Source: Dermacentor variabilis (lineage: Eukaryota; Arthropoda; Arachnida; Ixodida; Ixodidae). From it: a stretch of 64,000 nt of DNA. The notes under the pieces are model-generated. The model was not told the origin of the DNA. It saw only the letters and a program-made list of their open reading frames with translations, and searched no databases. The stretch spans positions 52,192,115 to 52,256,114 of the forward strand of contig NC_134573.1 of NCBI RefSeq assembly GCF_050947875.1, read 5' to 3'. Of the stretch, positions 35,225 to 46,370 are shown one piece after another (positions within the stretch are counted from its first letter, which is position 1; every line of letters starts with the position of its first letter). The position numbers and the translations under genes were made by a program.

Positions 35225-35617
35225 TTGTATGGCCACGACCTCACTATGCCTTTCGACACGTTGATACCTTCCGCAGTACAATCATCCAGCACTGGTTACG
35301 CTCGCGATGGTATTGCCTTAGCCGCTCAGGCTCCAGATGGCGCCCGTTATCGCCTCACAGTCTCGGAAGCTTCTCAACAGCGCCGCTATGACCTTCGGCA
35401 CCGATACCACCATTTTTCACCTGGTTCCCTTGCCCTTCTCTGGACGCCTTCACATCGCGTCGGCTTGTCGAAAAAACTACTTTCTCGCTATTCTGGTCCG
35501 TATCAGATCTTACGTCAACTGTCCAACGTGACATACAAGATCGCCCCAGTTGTTCAGCCGTCAGTGCTTCGCAACCTCACCAGCGATGTTGTTCACGTCG
35601 CCAGGCTCCCCCTTTAA
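35225..35617 (+). pseudogene. Ty3/gypsy B integrase C-terminal domain
   Basis: An open frame of 130 codons reads YGHDLTMPFDTLIPSA, QQRRYDLRHRYHHFSPGSLA, LLSRYSGPYQILRQLSNVTY and LTSDVVHVARLPL. The SGPYQI segment is the GPY/F module that follows the integrase core in many Ty3 elements. It ends 52 bp before the 3' LTR, after which lies the purine-rich ggccgggagggtga, the likely polypurine tract. Confidence 0.85.
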
Positions 35618-35669
35618 GTGAGGCTATATAACTTGCGCCGGGACACAGCTAACCCGGCCGGGAGGGTGA

Positions 35670-35809
35670 TGTTACGGGGATGGAAAATAAGGTGACATGG
35701 CAATAGAGGGAGACGAAATCTGGCAGTTGCCTGAACGCCATATACACCAGTTGTAAATATACACTGTTTTACGCCCCTGGGCCTGCTTTCTTGCTTTCTT
35801 CCTGCAACA
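35670..35809 (+). repeat. 3' LTR of Ty3/gypsy B
   Basis: A 140-bp block from TGTTACGGGGATGG to CCTGCAACA, clearly homologous to the 5' LTR at 32340-32473 with about a dozen differences. No matching 5-bp target duplication is visible on the flanks (aatac versus acatt). Confidence 0.9.
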
Positions 35810-35850
35810 ACATTGTTACAGGGATGTTAGAAGTATAGAAGGTTGTATTT

Positions 35851-35853
<3 letters not shown>

Positions 35854-35905
<52 letters not shown>

Positions 35906-35931
35906 TTATTTATATGTGTGTGTGTGTGTAC
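35854..35931. repeat. (TA)n-(TG)n compound microsatellite
   Basis: About 48 bp of TA followed by TTTA units and a short TG run, close downstream of gypsy B. Confidence 0.95.
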
Positions 35932-36175
35932 ATACAAAATGAGTCTGAGCAGCGGCGATGGCTGACCACTAACAACATGCAGCAGCCAGCGTCCCGCAAT
36001 CTTCTTCGTCCTCTCTTCTTTCATCCTTCCATAACAGTATCAATATATTATTGAAAATGCATAAAATAACAAAGCTCTCAATCTCAACCTCGCGTGTAGC
36101 GATTGCTCTCTGATAACAAAAAACGAGCCAAAAACTGAGTAACCAGCGCGATCTTGCTCTGTACTTCTTGAAAAG

Positions 36176-36313
36176 TACGCAGTTTGACTTAACCGACGAC
36201 GAGAACGTGTGGCCCCTTGTTTCATCGTTGCCATCAGCGTTTTATCGAGTGACCATGGATCAAATTGTCGTCCAGAGGTGCCTGGCGTCGAGAACACTTG
36301 CTAGTGCACAAAG
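36176..36313 (+). CDS. SLC5 transporter exon b (VVQR motif)
   Basis: Encodes TQFDLTDDENVWPLVSSLPS, AFYRVTMDQIVVQRCLASRT and LASAQ. VVQR followed by a short basic/small-residue segment matches the QxxVQRY region of SLC5 proteins. The start at 36176 (after ...cttcttgaaaag) is chosen because exon a leaves two bases of a codon and this start restores frame. The stronger-looking acceptor tacgcag at 36182 would give a stop within three codons. Donor is gtacga after AAAG. Confidence 0.9.
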
Positions 36314-36378
36314 GTACGAAGCGTCATTCTATACAATGATATTTCTTGTTTTCGCAATGGTGGTCTGACTTTGAAGTC

Positions 36379-37380
36379 ATCATCGTCATCATCACAATCA
36401 TCATCAGCCTGGTAAGGCCCATTGCAGGGCAAATGCCTCTGCCATACTTCTCCAACTACCCTGTTCATGTGCTAATTGGGACCACGTCATCCCTGCAAAC
36501 TTCTTAACCTCATCCACCCACCTAACTTTCTGCCGCCCCCTGCTACGCTTTCCTTTCCTTGGAATCCAGTCCGTAACCCTTAAAGACCATCGGTTATCTT
36601 CCCTCCTCATTACATGTCCTGCACATGCCCCCCCCCCCCCATTTCTTTTTCTTGATTTCAACTAAGATGTCATTAACTAGCGTTTGTTCCCTCAGCCAAT
36701 CTGCTCTTTTCTTACCCCTTAACGTTACATCCATCATTCTTCTTTCCATAGCCCGCTGCGTCGTCCTCAACTTAAGTAGAACCCTTTTCGTAGGCCTACA
36801 TGTTTCTGCCCCGTACGTGAGTACTGGTAATACGCAGCTGTTATACATTTTTCTCTTTAGGGATAATGGCAACCTGCTCTTAATGATCTGAGCATGCCTG
36901 CCAAACGCACCTCAGCCTATTCTTATTCTTCTGATTATTTCAGTCTCGTGATCCGGATGCGCGATCACTACCTGCCTTAAGAAGATGCATTCCCTTACCA
37001 CTTCTAGTGCTACGCTGCCTATCATAAACTGCCGTCGAGACTGTTAAATATTACTTTAGTTTTCTGAAGGTTAATTTTTAGACCCACCCTTCTGCTGTGC
37101 CTCTCCAGATCAGTGAGCATGCATTGCAATTGCTCCCCTGAGTTACTAAGAAAGGCAATATCATCAGCGAATCGCAAGTTACTAAGGTATTCTCCATTAA
37201 CTCTTATCCCCAATTCTTCCCAATCCAGGTATCTGAATACCTCCTGTAAACATGCTGTGAATAGCATTGGAGAGATCGTATCTCTTTACCTAACTCCTTT
37301 CTTTATTTGGATTTTGTTGCTTTCTTTATGGAGGACTACGGTGGCTGTGGAGCCGCTATAGATATATTTCAGTAGTTTAT
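36379..37380 (-). mobile_element. RTE-clade LINE copy C
   Basis: The minus strand reads MLFTACLQEVFRYLDWEELG, RFADDIAFLSNSGEQLQ, LTDLERHSRRVGLKINLQKT, LTYGAETCRPTKRVLLKLRT and REDNRWSLRVTDWIPRKGKR, ending in a CAT-type tail at 36379-36410. 5'-truncated near 37380, with a GTAGTAG repeat at 37396-37430 beyond it. FADDI is kept but frameshifts (for example near 37020-37040 and 36640) disable the protein. It lies 66 bp downstream of the exon b donor. Confidence 0.9.
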
Positions 37381-37440
37381 TTTGTTATTTTTACTTTGTA
37401 GTAGAAGTTTGTAGTAGTAGTAGTAGTTACTTTGTAGACT

Positions 37441-37987
37441 TTGTAGTAATGGCAAAGAAATCAACCACTGTAAAACGGCAGGTAATTCTAATTTTTATAG
37501 TAAGAAATTCCGGCCCGAGCGTCAAGCAACACTCAATGCACATCGGGAGCACCAAAAACGGTCGTTGATAGTTGAAGTCTGTACTATGAGTCAAGTGCGT
37601 CCACAATTTATTGACGTACCACGGTATATTGAAACAAAAACGTTCAAGCTCGCCTATGCTTCAAAATGTACAACAGCATTCCCATTGCTATCAATTTTTT
37701 AGACAAGACTCTCTCGCTGAAAATTCTCAGATGACATTGCGCAATGTATTAGTCGTGCCTTTCGCTGAGTGACCAATCGATATAAGTGATGATCCATTAA
37801 AAAATTGTCACCAATAAAACGCGAATCAATGTACGCATGGTAATATCACCAGGTGGTTTTGAGAAGTTTATGCTTCTGGTAAGCACGTGCTTTAGCTTAT
37901 AGAACTCGGCACACATTTTTGCACAGTTACTTTAGCATTAAGGCCGCGTTTAAGCACCCATGCACTAAGGTGTATTTGTTGCGTTAG

Positions 37988-37988
<1 letters not shown>
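37441..37988. other. Intron sequence, no feature
   Basis: AT-rich, no recognised element. Confidence 0.5.

Positions 37989-38060
<72 letters not shown>
37989..38060. repeat. (TA)n microsatellite
   Basis: About 72 bp of uninterrupted TA. Confidence 0.97.
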
Positions 38061-38062
<2 letters not shown>

Positions 38063-40257
38063 GTAACACCCTACAATGCGGTGACCGCGCTTAAAACCAC
38101 GGATGTTGGCTTTCAAAGGGGTGTAACGTAATTTTGACCCGTTTTTCTCGCACTTATTGCTTTAGCATCGCTCTCTTTCTCCTTGAAACGACTAAACAAC
38201 ATGCTGGCGTGAAGAGAGGATATGAGACACATTTCACATAGGAACTATGAGAAATGTACAACGAGTTTCAAAACCTTAGCAATGTCCAAGAAAACACATT
38301 AAAACAGGACATAGCAAATGACATTGCACCATGAAGCGTCTCGAGGGAAAGGTCCGGCGGATCCCACATAGAAGTGGGAATCACTGATACGCAAAACTTT
38401 CATTGATATTTTTTTTATTTGTCTTCATTTGTATCTCAACATTCCGTGCTCAATGCACGCCCTAGTTCCATTTTTTTGCTCGTCTTGTTCTTTACAAGCT
38501 TCTCTTGCCGACTGCTGCACTTCTTGTCTACTTCTTGCCCAAGTCAATATCACATGGACAAACAAATAATGACACGTAATGCATGCCTGCATTGTACATA
38601 TGTTCGGTACAGACTTGCCGACTGCTGCACTTCTTGCCTAGTTGTCTTTTCAAGTGCCTAATCACTGTCCAAGAATGTTCAAGCAGCCAGTAGCAGGTAC
38701 GAAGTCACACATAGCCGATAACATATGCCTGGTGGCTCGTATGCGGTGGTACATGTTGTCGATTAAGCAGCATACAAATTGACAAGTATCAAGTAGCCCA
38801 GGTTGTAATGTAATTGATAAGACAGTACTATCGAGCACGCATAGTGGGCAGCAGAGGCAAGGGAACATTCGCTTCAAAGTTATTACATATCACTGTTTTA
38901 GAGCAAAAAATTATAATATGTCATGCATGCGTGCCTTGAACACACATTCAGTGCCATTTTCACCGACACTATCAAACTCTCCCTATGACAGATCTGCAGC
39001 ACATTATTTAAGAGCAACAACTGCACGTGTTTGCAGAGTATCCGCTACCCATGATTGTATAAGGATTGGCTCAAATCATTGACCTCCGATATTCTGATCA
39101 GTGTAGACACCAGTCGTTTTGTACTTTTCAACTTATATTTTTAAGTGCTTTTAATGTCGATGCTGTCATGAGAACCACTCCATTCTAAACGTGCATCAAT
39201 GGCGTTGTCTACCCAATCTGGGCGGCAATTAGAGATGTTGCGAGAATGCGCAATAGGCTATGTGACTTCGTCTTATCAGATGTGGACAATTAGACGCTCT
39301 TTTGGATGCGTGGTTTCGAAGACATGAAAGCAAAGCTAAAAAAAATAAACAGCGAGCGTTGAAATAACAAAAGTGCGTTTTGGTAGAGGCTCCGCACAAT
39401 TGAATACTCAATCGCGGAACTCACCTGTGTTTGGTGCATTATGGGGTTTGAGACGTCTTTAAAGCAAGCGCTAACAGCACCGCTGGGTGACATCTTTAAC
39501 ATGAAAGTGTTTTCTGCCCGGCTTCTTCGTCCCATGTACGAAGGTCACGAGATCCACAAGATGAAAATACCTTGTCGTCTTTTGGTTATATAATAGTTAG
39601 AGATGTATGCATAGAAATGTTTGAAAGGTTTGCGTTATTACAGAAATACCGATCCTAATAAGTATATTTGTCGCAATGATGAGAGTTAAGCATCGTTTGT
39701 TTAAAGCTGAACAATTCCGAATTAAGCCATGCTGGTCGCCTGGACACACTTATAACGGTACTTAACACGGTAGCGCTAGTAACTATGTGGCGGTGCAACT
39801 TAGTTGGCTTCTTTTAAGGACAGAGCTTCTCGCGCCTCTTTATGTGATGCCTCACAACCAACCTGGCTCGGTTTCACCACAGTGGTTGACGCCGTTTTTT
39901 CACTGTGGCTTACCTTAAAGCAGGCGTATGGCATTGCGGCAGTGATGCCGCCGGATCTCTAACGAAGTAGTTTCGCCACATGCACTGTCACCCTGCTTTT
40001 GGAGATACTTATTACGGCTGCTTTTCATAGCAATACTGCTTACGCTGTGCAGCAGCACAACCATCACGTGGTGGCTATTAATGTCATTGCTCCACCTTTG
40101 AAACCAAACTGCACTTAATGAAAGAGTGTTCATATTTGTGGGTTTGCATTTGTAAAGGTTCAAGAAACTTCCTAGTGTTTCTTAGAATGCACGATTCACT
40201 TTCGTATGATACCCAACTCCTCTGAAAGAGGGATCAGCCGTTTTGTTATATACGCAG
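38061..40257. other. Intron sequence, no gene seen
   Basis: Includes a local duplication: cttgccgactgctgcacttcttg occurs near 38504 and near 38612. No transporter exon or retroelement frame was recognised between exons b and c. Confidence 0.45.
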
Positions 40258-40387
40258 GACTGTGCTCACGGGGTCCGTCCTGCTTGTTGCGGCATATACC
40301 GTCGAACTCCTGATGGCATTGTCCTTGGTACTCTGGTTTCGAGGCTGCGACCCCCAACTGTCAGGAGCTATCAAGAATACTGATCAG
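40258..40387 (+). CDS. SLC5 transporter exon c (GCDP motif)
   Basis: After acceptor tatacgcag, one base completes an Arg codon from exon b and the frame reads TVLTGSVLLVAAYTVELLMA, LSLVLWFRGCDPQLSGAIKN and TDQ. The hydrophobic run is a membrane helix; the following GCDP(x)SG...DQ is the conserved extracellular/cytoplasmic loop signature of this SLC5 branch. The exon ends CAG|gcaagg, a GC donor. Confidence 0.93.
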
Positions 40388-40761
40388 GCAAGGACGCACT
40401 ATCGTCATATGATGCGCTGTAAGATGACTCTAACTACATCTTATTTCACAAAGCGCAATTTCTTCGTTACGTTTGGACGATCTATTCGCTAAACTCGGTT
40501 TTTAACAAAAAGACACGCCTATCAGATTGGATGTCATGTTATGCTGTAAGCGACATCAAATTTTTAGTTCAGAAAATTTCAAAATAGGTAAATACGTAGT
40601 AACTTCACATACAGTTTACGAACGATTTCCTAGCCCCTCCTTAGGTAAGAGAGAAAGAATGCGTGACCAATTGTCTACCAGTAAAATTACTACAGAAGGG
40701 CAATACACGTTAAGCCGCACTGTTGTTGTCACTTTCTAACACAGCCTTGTCTGTCGAACAG
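40388..40761 (+). other. GC-AG intron of the SLC5 gene
   Basis: This 374-bp intron starts gcaagg instead of gtaagg and ends cgaacag. The flanking codons CAG|GTA give DQ-VLPFY, the expected SLC5 sequence (DQLxPYxV), and no GT donor nearby keeps the frame. Bases around the donor otherwise match the consensus perfectly, which is usual for functional GC donors. Confidence 0.85.
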
Positions 40762-40850
40762 GTACTGCCTTTCTATATTAAGACGCACCTGATGCAGTTC
40801 CCAGGATTTACCGGACTTTTTCTCGCTGCAGTTGTAAGCGCCGGAGCCAG
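40762..40850 (+). CDS. SLC5 transporter exon d
   Basis: Reads VLPFYIKTHLMQFPGFTGLF and LAAVVSAGA plus two bases. FPGxxGLFxAxxxSG/A is the start of the core helix that carries sodium-ligand serines in the family. The Ser-Ala pair (VVSAGA) resembles the Ser-Gly of the SLC5A6/A8 group as I recall it, rather than Ser-Ser of glucose transporters. Donor gtaacg. Confidence 0.95.
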
Positions 40851-40953
40851 GTAACGACAATTAGTGTTTTATCGTTCAGTTCAGATTACGTTACGCGAAG
40901 CCTATACATTTGTGGTGATTAAGCTCATCGTGAATGCCTGGCTTCCTTTGCAG

Positions 40954-41063
40954 CACAATATCATCATCAATCAACTCCATGACAGCTTTGCTGCATGTGG
41001 ACGTGCTTCCTTATTTCTTCAAGAGTGCCAGTTCTGACGTCCAATTTAGAACACAGGGACTAG
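40954..41063 (+). CDS. SLC5 transporter exon e
   Basis: After acceptor cctttgcag, one base completes Ser and the frame continues TISSSINSMTALLHVDVLPY, FFKSASSDVQFRTQGL plus one base. The STxSSxxNSxxxL motif is highly conserved in sodium:solute symporters. Only a 103-bp intron separates it from exon d. Donor gtgagt is consensus. Confidence 0.95.
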
Positions 41064-41232
41064 GTGAGTGAAGCTATCACGCCTTGCTTTAGTCTACATT
41101 ATGTGATATGGAGGTTCGCATAGAATAAAATTATCAACTAGACAAGCCTGAAAACTATTGCTTCTCTACGCAATTTTATCGGAATACGAGCGTGCAGCAT
41201 TGCATTTTAACGTTATATTCCTTGTTTTTTAG

Positions 41233-41300
41233 CGTTCCTTCTCGGTGCCGTCATGACAATTTACAGTTGCATTTGTGTTTACGTGGGATCCGTCACCAGG
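41233..41300 (+). CDS. SLC5 transporter exon f
   Basis: A 68-bp exon after acceptor tgttttttag. Two bases complete Ala and the frame reads FLLGAVMTIYSCICVYVGSV and TR, a membrane helix. Donor gtgagt. It ends in phase 0, as required by exon g. Confidence 0.92.
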
Positions 41301-41774
41301 GTGAGTTCTTCTTTGTACAATTTTACCAGCCTCATAAATGTATTTGAGTGAGCGAAGTCGTCATGAAAAGTCATCAATGCCGCTGTGTGCCGGTGGCATG
41401 TTGTTTCTCATCGTTATCATAGGCTGCAACAATTCCAGCAGAAGAAACGGAATGTACAAGGAGGACTATTAACGTTTCTTTCAAGGTGCACAGTTCGCAG
41501 TTTTGGATGACGCAGGTGTAGCTTATTCACAAGAGTTACCATGACGCTGGATTTGCTGTAAATTACAGTTCATTAGGCTCATATAGTACTACAAAAAGCA
41601 AGGTATCTTTAGTGGGTGTGCACTTATAGGACAGCACTTTCCAGCAAGGATATCCTGTACACCTATACAAAATTCGAAAGTACAAGTTCTCTTTACTGAC
41701 AGTCTACCATAAAATTTTTAAGGATGCTTTATCTTCTGTGCCACCGTGACGCATACAAATTCTGGAGGACTGGT

Positions 41775-43701
41775 CAAGAGAGAGAGAGAGAGGAATATAG
41801 GAAGGCTGGGATGTTAACCATTCATGTGTCTGGTTGGCTATCCTACTCTGGGGGAAAGGAGAAGGCGAAGACAGAGAAGGGAGAGAGAAGGTGTAGATAC
41901 GTGTGCGGACAGTACTTGAGTTAAAGCCACTCTCGCAAACCAAAGGTTCTGAGAAAGCACACAAGTGCGTTCACTGCCTTCTGAGCCGCTGATCGGTGGG
42001 GACGGGGGTCTAGTACTGTCTGTTCACTCAGAGGACGATCATCGAATTTCCTGAATGCGTTGGACAAAGATTCCGTTTGTGTTTGAAATTGAGGACACTG
42101 GCACAATAAGTGCTCAATGTTCTACTCGCATCCGCAAACATCACACGTTGGACTATCAGCCATTGCTATTAGTGCTGAGTAGGCACTCGTGAAGGCAACT
42201 CCAAGCCACAACCGACACAGATGAGACGCTTCGCGTCGGTGCAGACCGGCCCGAGGTCTGAGCTGAAGTGACGGATTTAGTCTGTGCACTCTTGTGCGCC
42301 TTGTATATGCGGTATTCCACTCTGCTAAGGAGATCTTGCGAGTTAGATTGCGAAGTTGTCTCGTGGCGTCGGTCTTTGAGAGAGGAATCGGGACGCAGAG
42401 GTCTTCTTGGTTTGACATCCGAGCTGCCTTATCTGCCTTATCATTTCCTATGATACCACAATGACCTTGTATCCACTGAAAATATATATCATAGCCTTTT
42501 TCCCCCAAATGATGGACAAGTTCCACGATTTCGCACATGAGTTGATCGTGAGTTCTATGTCGGAGAAACGACTGCACACATTGCAAGGCCGGCCTTGAAT
42601 TGCAGAAGACTGCCCATTTCCTAGCACTTTCAGCACTTATCACATAAAGCGCGTCGCGCAGAGCTGTTAGCTCTGCAGCTGTAGACGTAGCGACAAGTGT
42701 TGAGCCGCTGGGTTATTCTCATTGCTTGTATAGCTACAGCGCCACCGGAACAGGTTGATGTAGTTGATCCATCAGTATAAATGTTTGTGCAGTCACTGTA
42801 ATTAATTAGTTCCTTGAGTGCTGATGACGGCAAGTCCGACTTTTCTGAGTCCTCGGATTGTAAGGTTTACTTGAGTACGGCGCACACACCATGTGGGAAT
42901 GGAAGGTCTTGCCGCAGGTGTGTTAGCTGACCTGAGAGAAGCACGGTGTGCGAAGACAGTTGCACTGAATGTCGTGTGGGGCCTGTCTACTGGGAGACAT
43001 GCGAGGTAGGGGGTTGGGGTCCGAGCGAAGTGTCTTATGTGCACACGCATTGTTTCAATGCTAATGTGCGTTCTAAGAGAGGAGACTTGAGCGATTGCAA
43101 TAACTTCAGTGGCTGACGCACTCCGTGGTAGGCCAAGGCATATCTTGAGGGCTTGGCCTTGGATGCTTTGGATTATATTCACGTTAGTTCTGCAAGTGTT
43201 GGACATGGCCGGTAGGCTGTACCGTAGGAATCCAATAAAGAGTACCCTGTACAGTTGCAGCATAGATTGCATTGGCACTCCTCAGGTCTTTCCTGCTAGG
43301 AACATAAACATATGGCGAATTCCTGCCAGGCGTTTTCTCACGTAATGCACATGAGGGGTCCAGGAGAGGTTTCTGTCAATGACCACCCCGAAAAACCTGT
43401 GACTCGTGCTGTGCGAGATCAATTGTCCGTCAATGGATATCACATATGGAGACATTGGTTTCCTGGTAAACGCCACCACTGCACACTTTTCATATGATAT
43501 ATGAAGTCCTTGTTCTCGAAGGTAGGATGATGCTAAAGTGGCTGCCTTATGAAGTCGCGCGCGAAGCTGCGGTCGCGTCATAGCCGACGTCCAAATGCAC
43601 ATTTCGTCGGCATAGATGGAGTGCCTAACGGTGCATGGCGCAGGGCTGGTCAAGGAACCGCACATACCGCGAGGGCCAAGAATCTGACAGCTAAAATACA
43701 A
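41775..43701 (-). mobile_element. I-type LINE (reverse transcriptase end, RNase H, Cys motif)
   Basis: Minus-strand frames give SIYADEMCIWTSAMTRPQLR (YADD site changed to YADE) and FFGVVIDRNLSWTPHVHYVR, then a gap, then IYTDGSTTSTCSGGAVAIQA (RNase H first Asp), FLRHRTHDQL, FQWIQGHCGIIGNDKADKAA (RNase H HC/N-D-x-x-A motif) and the C-terminal CDVCGCE. RNase H after the reverse transcriptase marks the I group of LINEs. The 3' untranslated region at 41775-42120 matches that of the copy at 55388-56045. It lies in the intron after exon f, opposite strand. Frameshifts present. Confidence 0.85.
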
Positions 43702-43778
43702 TATTAGTAAAATTAAAGAAGTGATTGAATATTATACCTTATAGAGAACCCTATAAACCTACAATATATAAACGGATG

Positions 43779-44012
43779 TTAAGTCGAGATTTCTTGATTA
43801 CGCAAATCAGTAATGGCCCCATTGACATTACAGTGTCTGTCAACTTTAGCAGTTATGTGGGTCGATTCCCCGCGAGCCTTATTTGAGTGCGTCAGGCAAG
43901 AAACCAAGGACCAACGACAAATGCCCTCAAGATCTAGATCAATTATTTGCAACACCGCAACTGAAATTACTGCAGCGGAAACAAAGATGATCCATACTGC
44001 AGTTGCACACAC
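43779..44012 (-). other. Unrecognised open frame with one membrane segment
   Basis: A 77-codon minus-strand frame reads TAVWIIFVSAAVISVAVLQI and then a hydrophilic part. It looks like a type II membrane protein start but has no known family features. It lies next to the frame at 44433-44921 in the same intron. May be chance. Confidence 0.2.
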
Positions 44013-44135
44013 TGTCAGAACTTTACTCGCGCGGTACTGGGGCCACTAAGAAACGCCTCCACGCGGCATAGGATCTGGGGGCACAATTAAAGACGAAAGC
44101 GTGTCACCTGTTTCCAGACACCGCTTTTGTAGCGT

Positions 44136-44921
44136 TCAATGCTGACTTATACTCTCGAACCATCGAGCAAGAGAATTAGTAAAACAATTCCAGTGGAAAG
44201 TTGACAAAATTATCTGTGTGAGTAAGGCGTAGGCGAGGTCTTTAAACCTATTTACGTTTGTTACCCGTAGGCCTTCAGCATGAAAAACATCCTTACATGA
44301 CGAACAACTAGAAAGACAAAACTGTTCGTTGGGGCAAAGGGCGGGAAATGCAGTCCTGAGATGCGCGTACCTGGCGTGCATGAATAACAAAGTCAGCTAA
44401 TAACGCACAAGGAACAGCAACTGGGCGACTTGTCACGTGATGTTTGGAAGGAGGCAGGCGATATTGAGCACTGCATGTATTCGCATGGGCCCTTCAGTCT
44501 GTAAACGTAGGCGTTTCTGGAGAGTATAAGAGAATATTCTCATGGGCATGCTAACGTTTATGTCACCCGGAAGGACCACAGATGGTAGAAAAACAGGCAT
44601 CTGGCATTCTACATGTGACTTGGGGAGAGACTTAATTGATTGATTTATAGTCCATATGCAATGATGGCATGGAAACAGACGCTGAGGCGGAGCAATTACT
44701 AGCCGGATTTCTACGCCTAGGAGAAGTTTAACCGCCTGTTGGGCTAGTTGGTCGAACACAGTTACCGGTTCTGTAGCACGTGTCCTCGAGTCTATGTATA
44801 CTTTTTGCGCAATATCAGGAAGTTCTCTGAATACGCAAACCTGTAGAAACATCATGATCAACACCAACGCGATCATTACTGAAGATATAACTCCTCGTCT
44901 TTGATGACTAGCACTGTACAA
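44136..44921 (-). pseudogene. Unrecognised intronic ORF (162 codons) plus downstream frame
   Basis: The frame at 44433-44921 begins MYSASHQRRGVISSVMIALV, has a clear N-terminal hydrophobic segment (VMIALVLIMMFLQVCVF) after basic residues, then DIAQKVYIDSRTRATEPVTV and a Cys/His-containing region FPCHHCIW. A stop at 44433 separates it from a second frame (84 codons, 44136-44390) with several Cys residues. The layout suggests a signal-anchored membrane or Golgi-type protein, possibly a decayed gene or retrocopy inside the SLC5 intron. I do not recognise the family. Confidence 0.3.
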
Positions 44922-44949
44922 GCATTGTGGTTTGAGGATCGATTCCTTA

Positions 44950-45299
44950 AAAAAAATACAAGCATAAACGCATTGTGTTTACTGCCGTCGTGCATTAGTC
45001 GGATGCGCAATAGCAGCTTCGAGTGACGACGGGCAATACGCAAACATGCGGAGTGCAGCTGACTTTTTTTAGAATTGCTTTAGAAAATTTTCGGCAGTAC
45101 ATATCGTATACTGATTGTCCAACTTAATGTGATTAGCATTCAAACATTGTAACGACACACAATAATACTGAAAAAAGAATTATTTGGAATCTCTTGTAGT
45201 TACTCTGTGATTACCATTGCCTATGTGATATGTGGCATACACTGGATTTGTTATTGGTCCTTTCGTTTATGACGCAACATTGCTAGCTACGGTCAGCCA
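44950..45299. other. Intron sequence, no feature
   Basis: AT-rich, nothing recognised. Confidence 0.5.
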
Positions 45300-46370
45300 T
45301 GATTACGACAGTTTGAAGATGGCTGTATAACAACGATGCTGGGATGAAGAAACAATAATGTTCTGTGTAATGACGAAGGTGATATGAAGACGATGGCATA
45401 ATGACAATAGAATGGCATTTTTAAGATTAACACGAAGGCATAAGGGCGGCAACACGATGATGACAGCATCAGAATCATGGTATGACTACGCGTGTAAGAC
45501 AACAATGGCATGGCGATGACTGTATGACGTCGACGGTATAACGACGTTGGCGTGACACCAATCAGATGACTAAGGTGTAATTGTTAGAAAATACAGTGAT
45601 GAAGAAAATACAGTGAGGAAAATACAGTGATGTGATGTGACAAGGAAATGACCATGGCGGCATGAGGACGAATCTATGACAACGAATGTAACGAATGCGA
45701 TCGCGGCGATGACATCGTAACGGCTGCGTAATCACGATAGAATGTCAGCGGCCTGGCTACGAAAGAAAGCAGATGGAAAGAGGTTGACAGAACGAGAAGC
45801 CGTTATGACGACACCAGCATGATAGCAATGGTACGGCGTTTGTGAAATCATGCCGATGAGATAGTAATAACAGCCTGACTGCGGCATGACTTCGATAGGA
45901 TGACGACGGGCTTTACGACAACATTGACATGATGATGATGGCATGGCGAGAATCGGATGACCAAGTTGGCATGACGACAACGAAACGACCAGGATGGTAC
46001 CACGAAGATATTGTGAAAACAAATGCATGTCCACGGGTGTTAGACGATGACACAATGACGACGATGGCATGCCAATAGTAGGAGAACAATGACACTTCTG
46101 CAATGGGACGACGACGACTCAATGGCACGCCGTTATGAATCAATTATCAAATACGCCGTTATAACAAGGATCCTCTAATGAAGTTCGTATGCGGACGATG
46201 GAACAACACGACAGTAACACGATACCAATATGACAAAGAATGAATGACGATGATTTTAGGACGGCGATGAGGTGACGCCTAGGTTATGGCGAAGGTTGCA
46301 TGACAAAGATGGGATGATCACAATGCAACTACTTCGATGGCATCACGAGGAGGATTACGTATGTAGTGGT
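45300..46370 (+). repeat. Degenerate ATGACGAC/ATGGC tandem satellite, block 2
   Basis: About 1.07 kb of imperfect short units such as gacgatggcat and atgacgac, same motif and orientation as 28260-29150. Minus-strand open frames over it are compositional. Confidence 0.8.

Noticed and set aside
36183..36313. Exon b starting after tacgcag
   Set aside because: Joined to exon a it gives a stop within three codons; the start at 36176 preserves frame.
41421..41530. Possible SLC5 exon after exon f (cataggctgcaacaattcc)
   Set aside because: Its translation does not match the family, while exon g joins exon f directly in phase with near-normal spacing.
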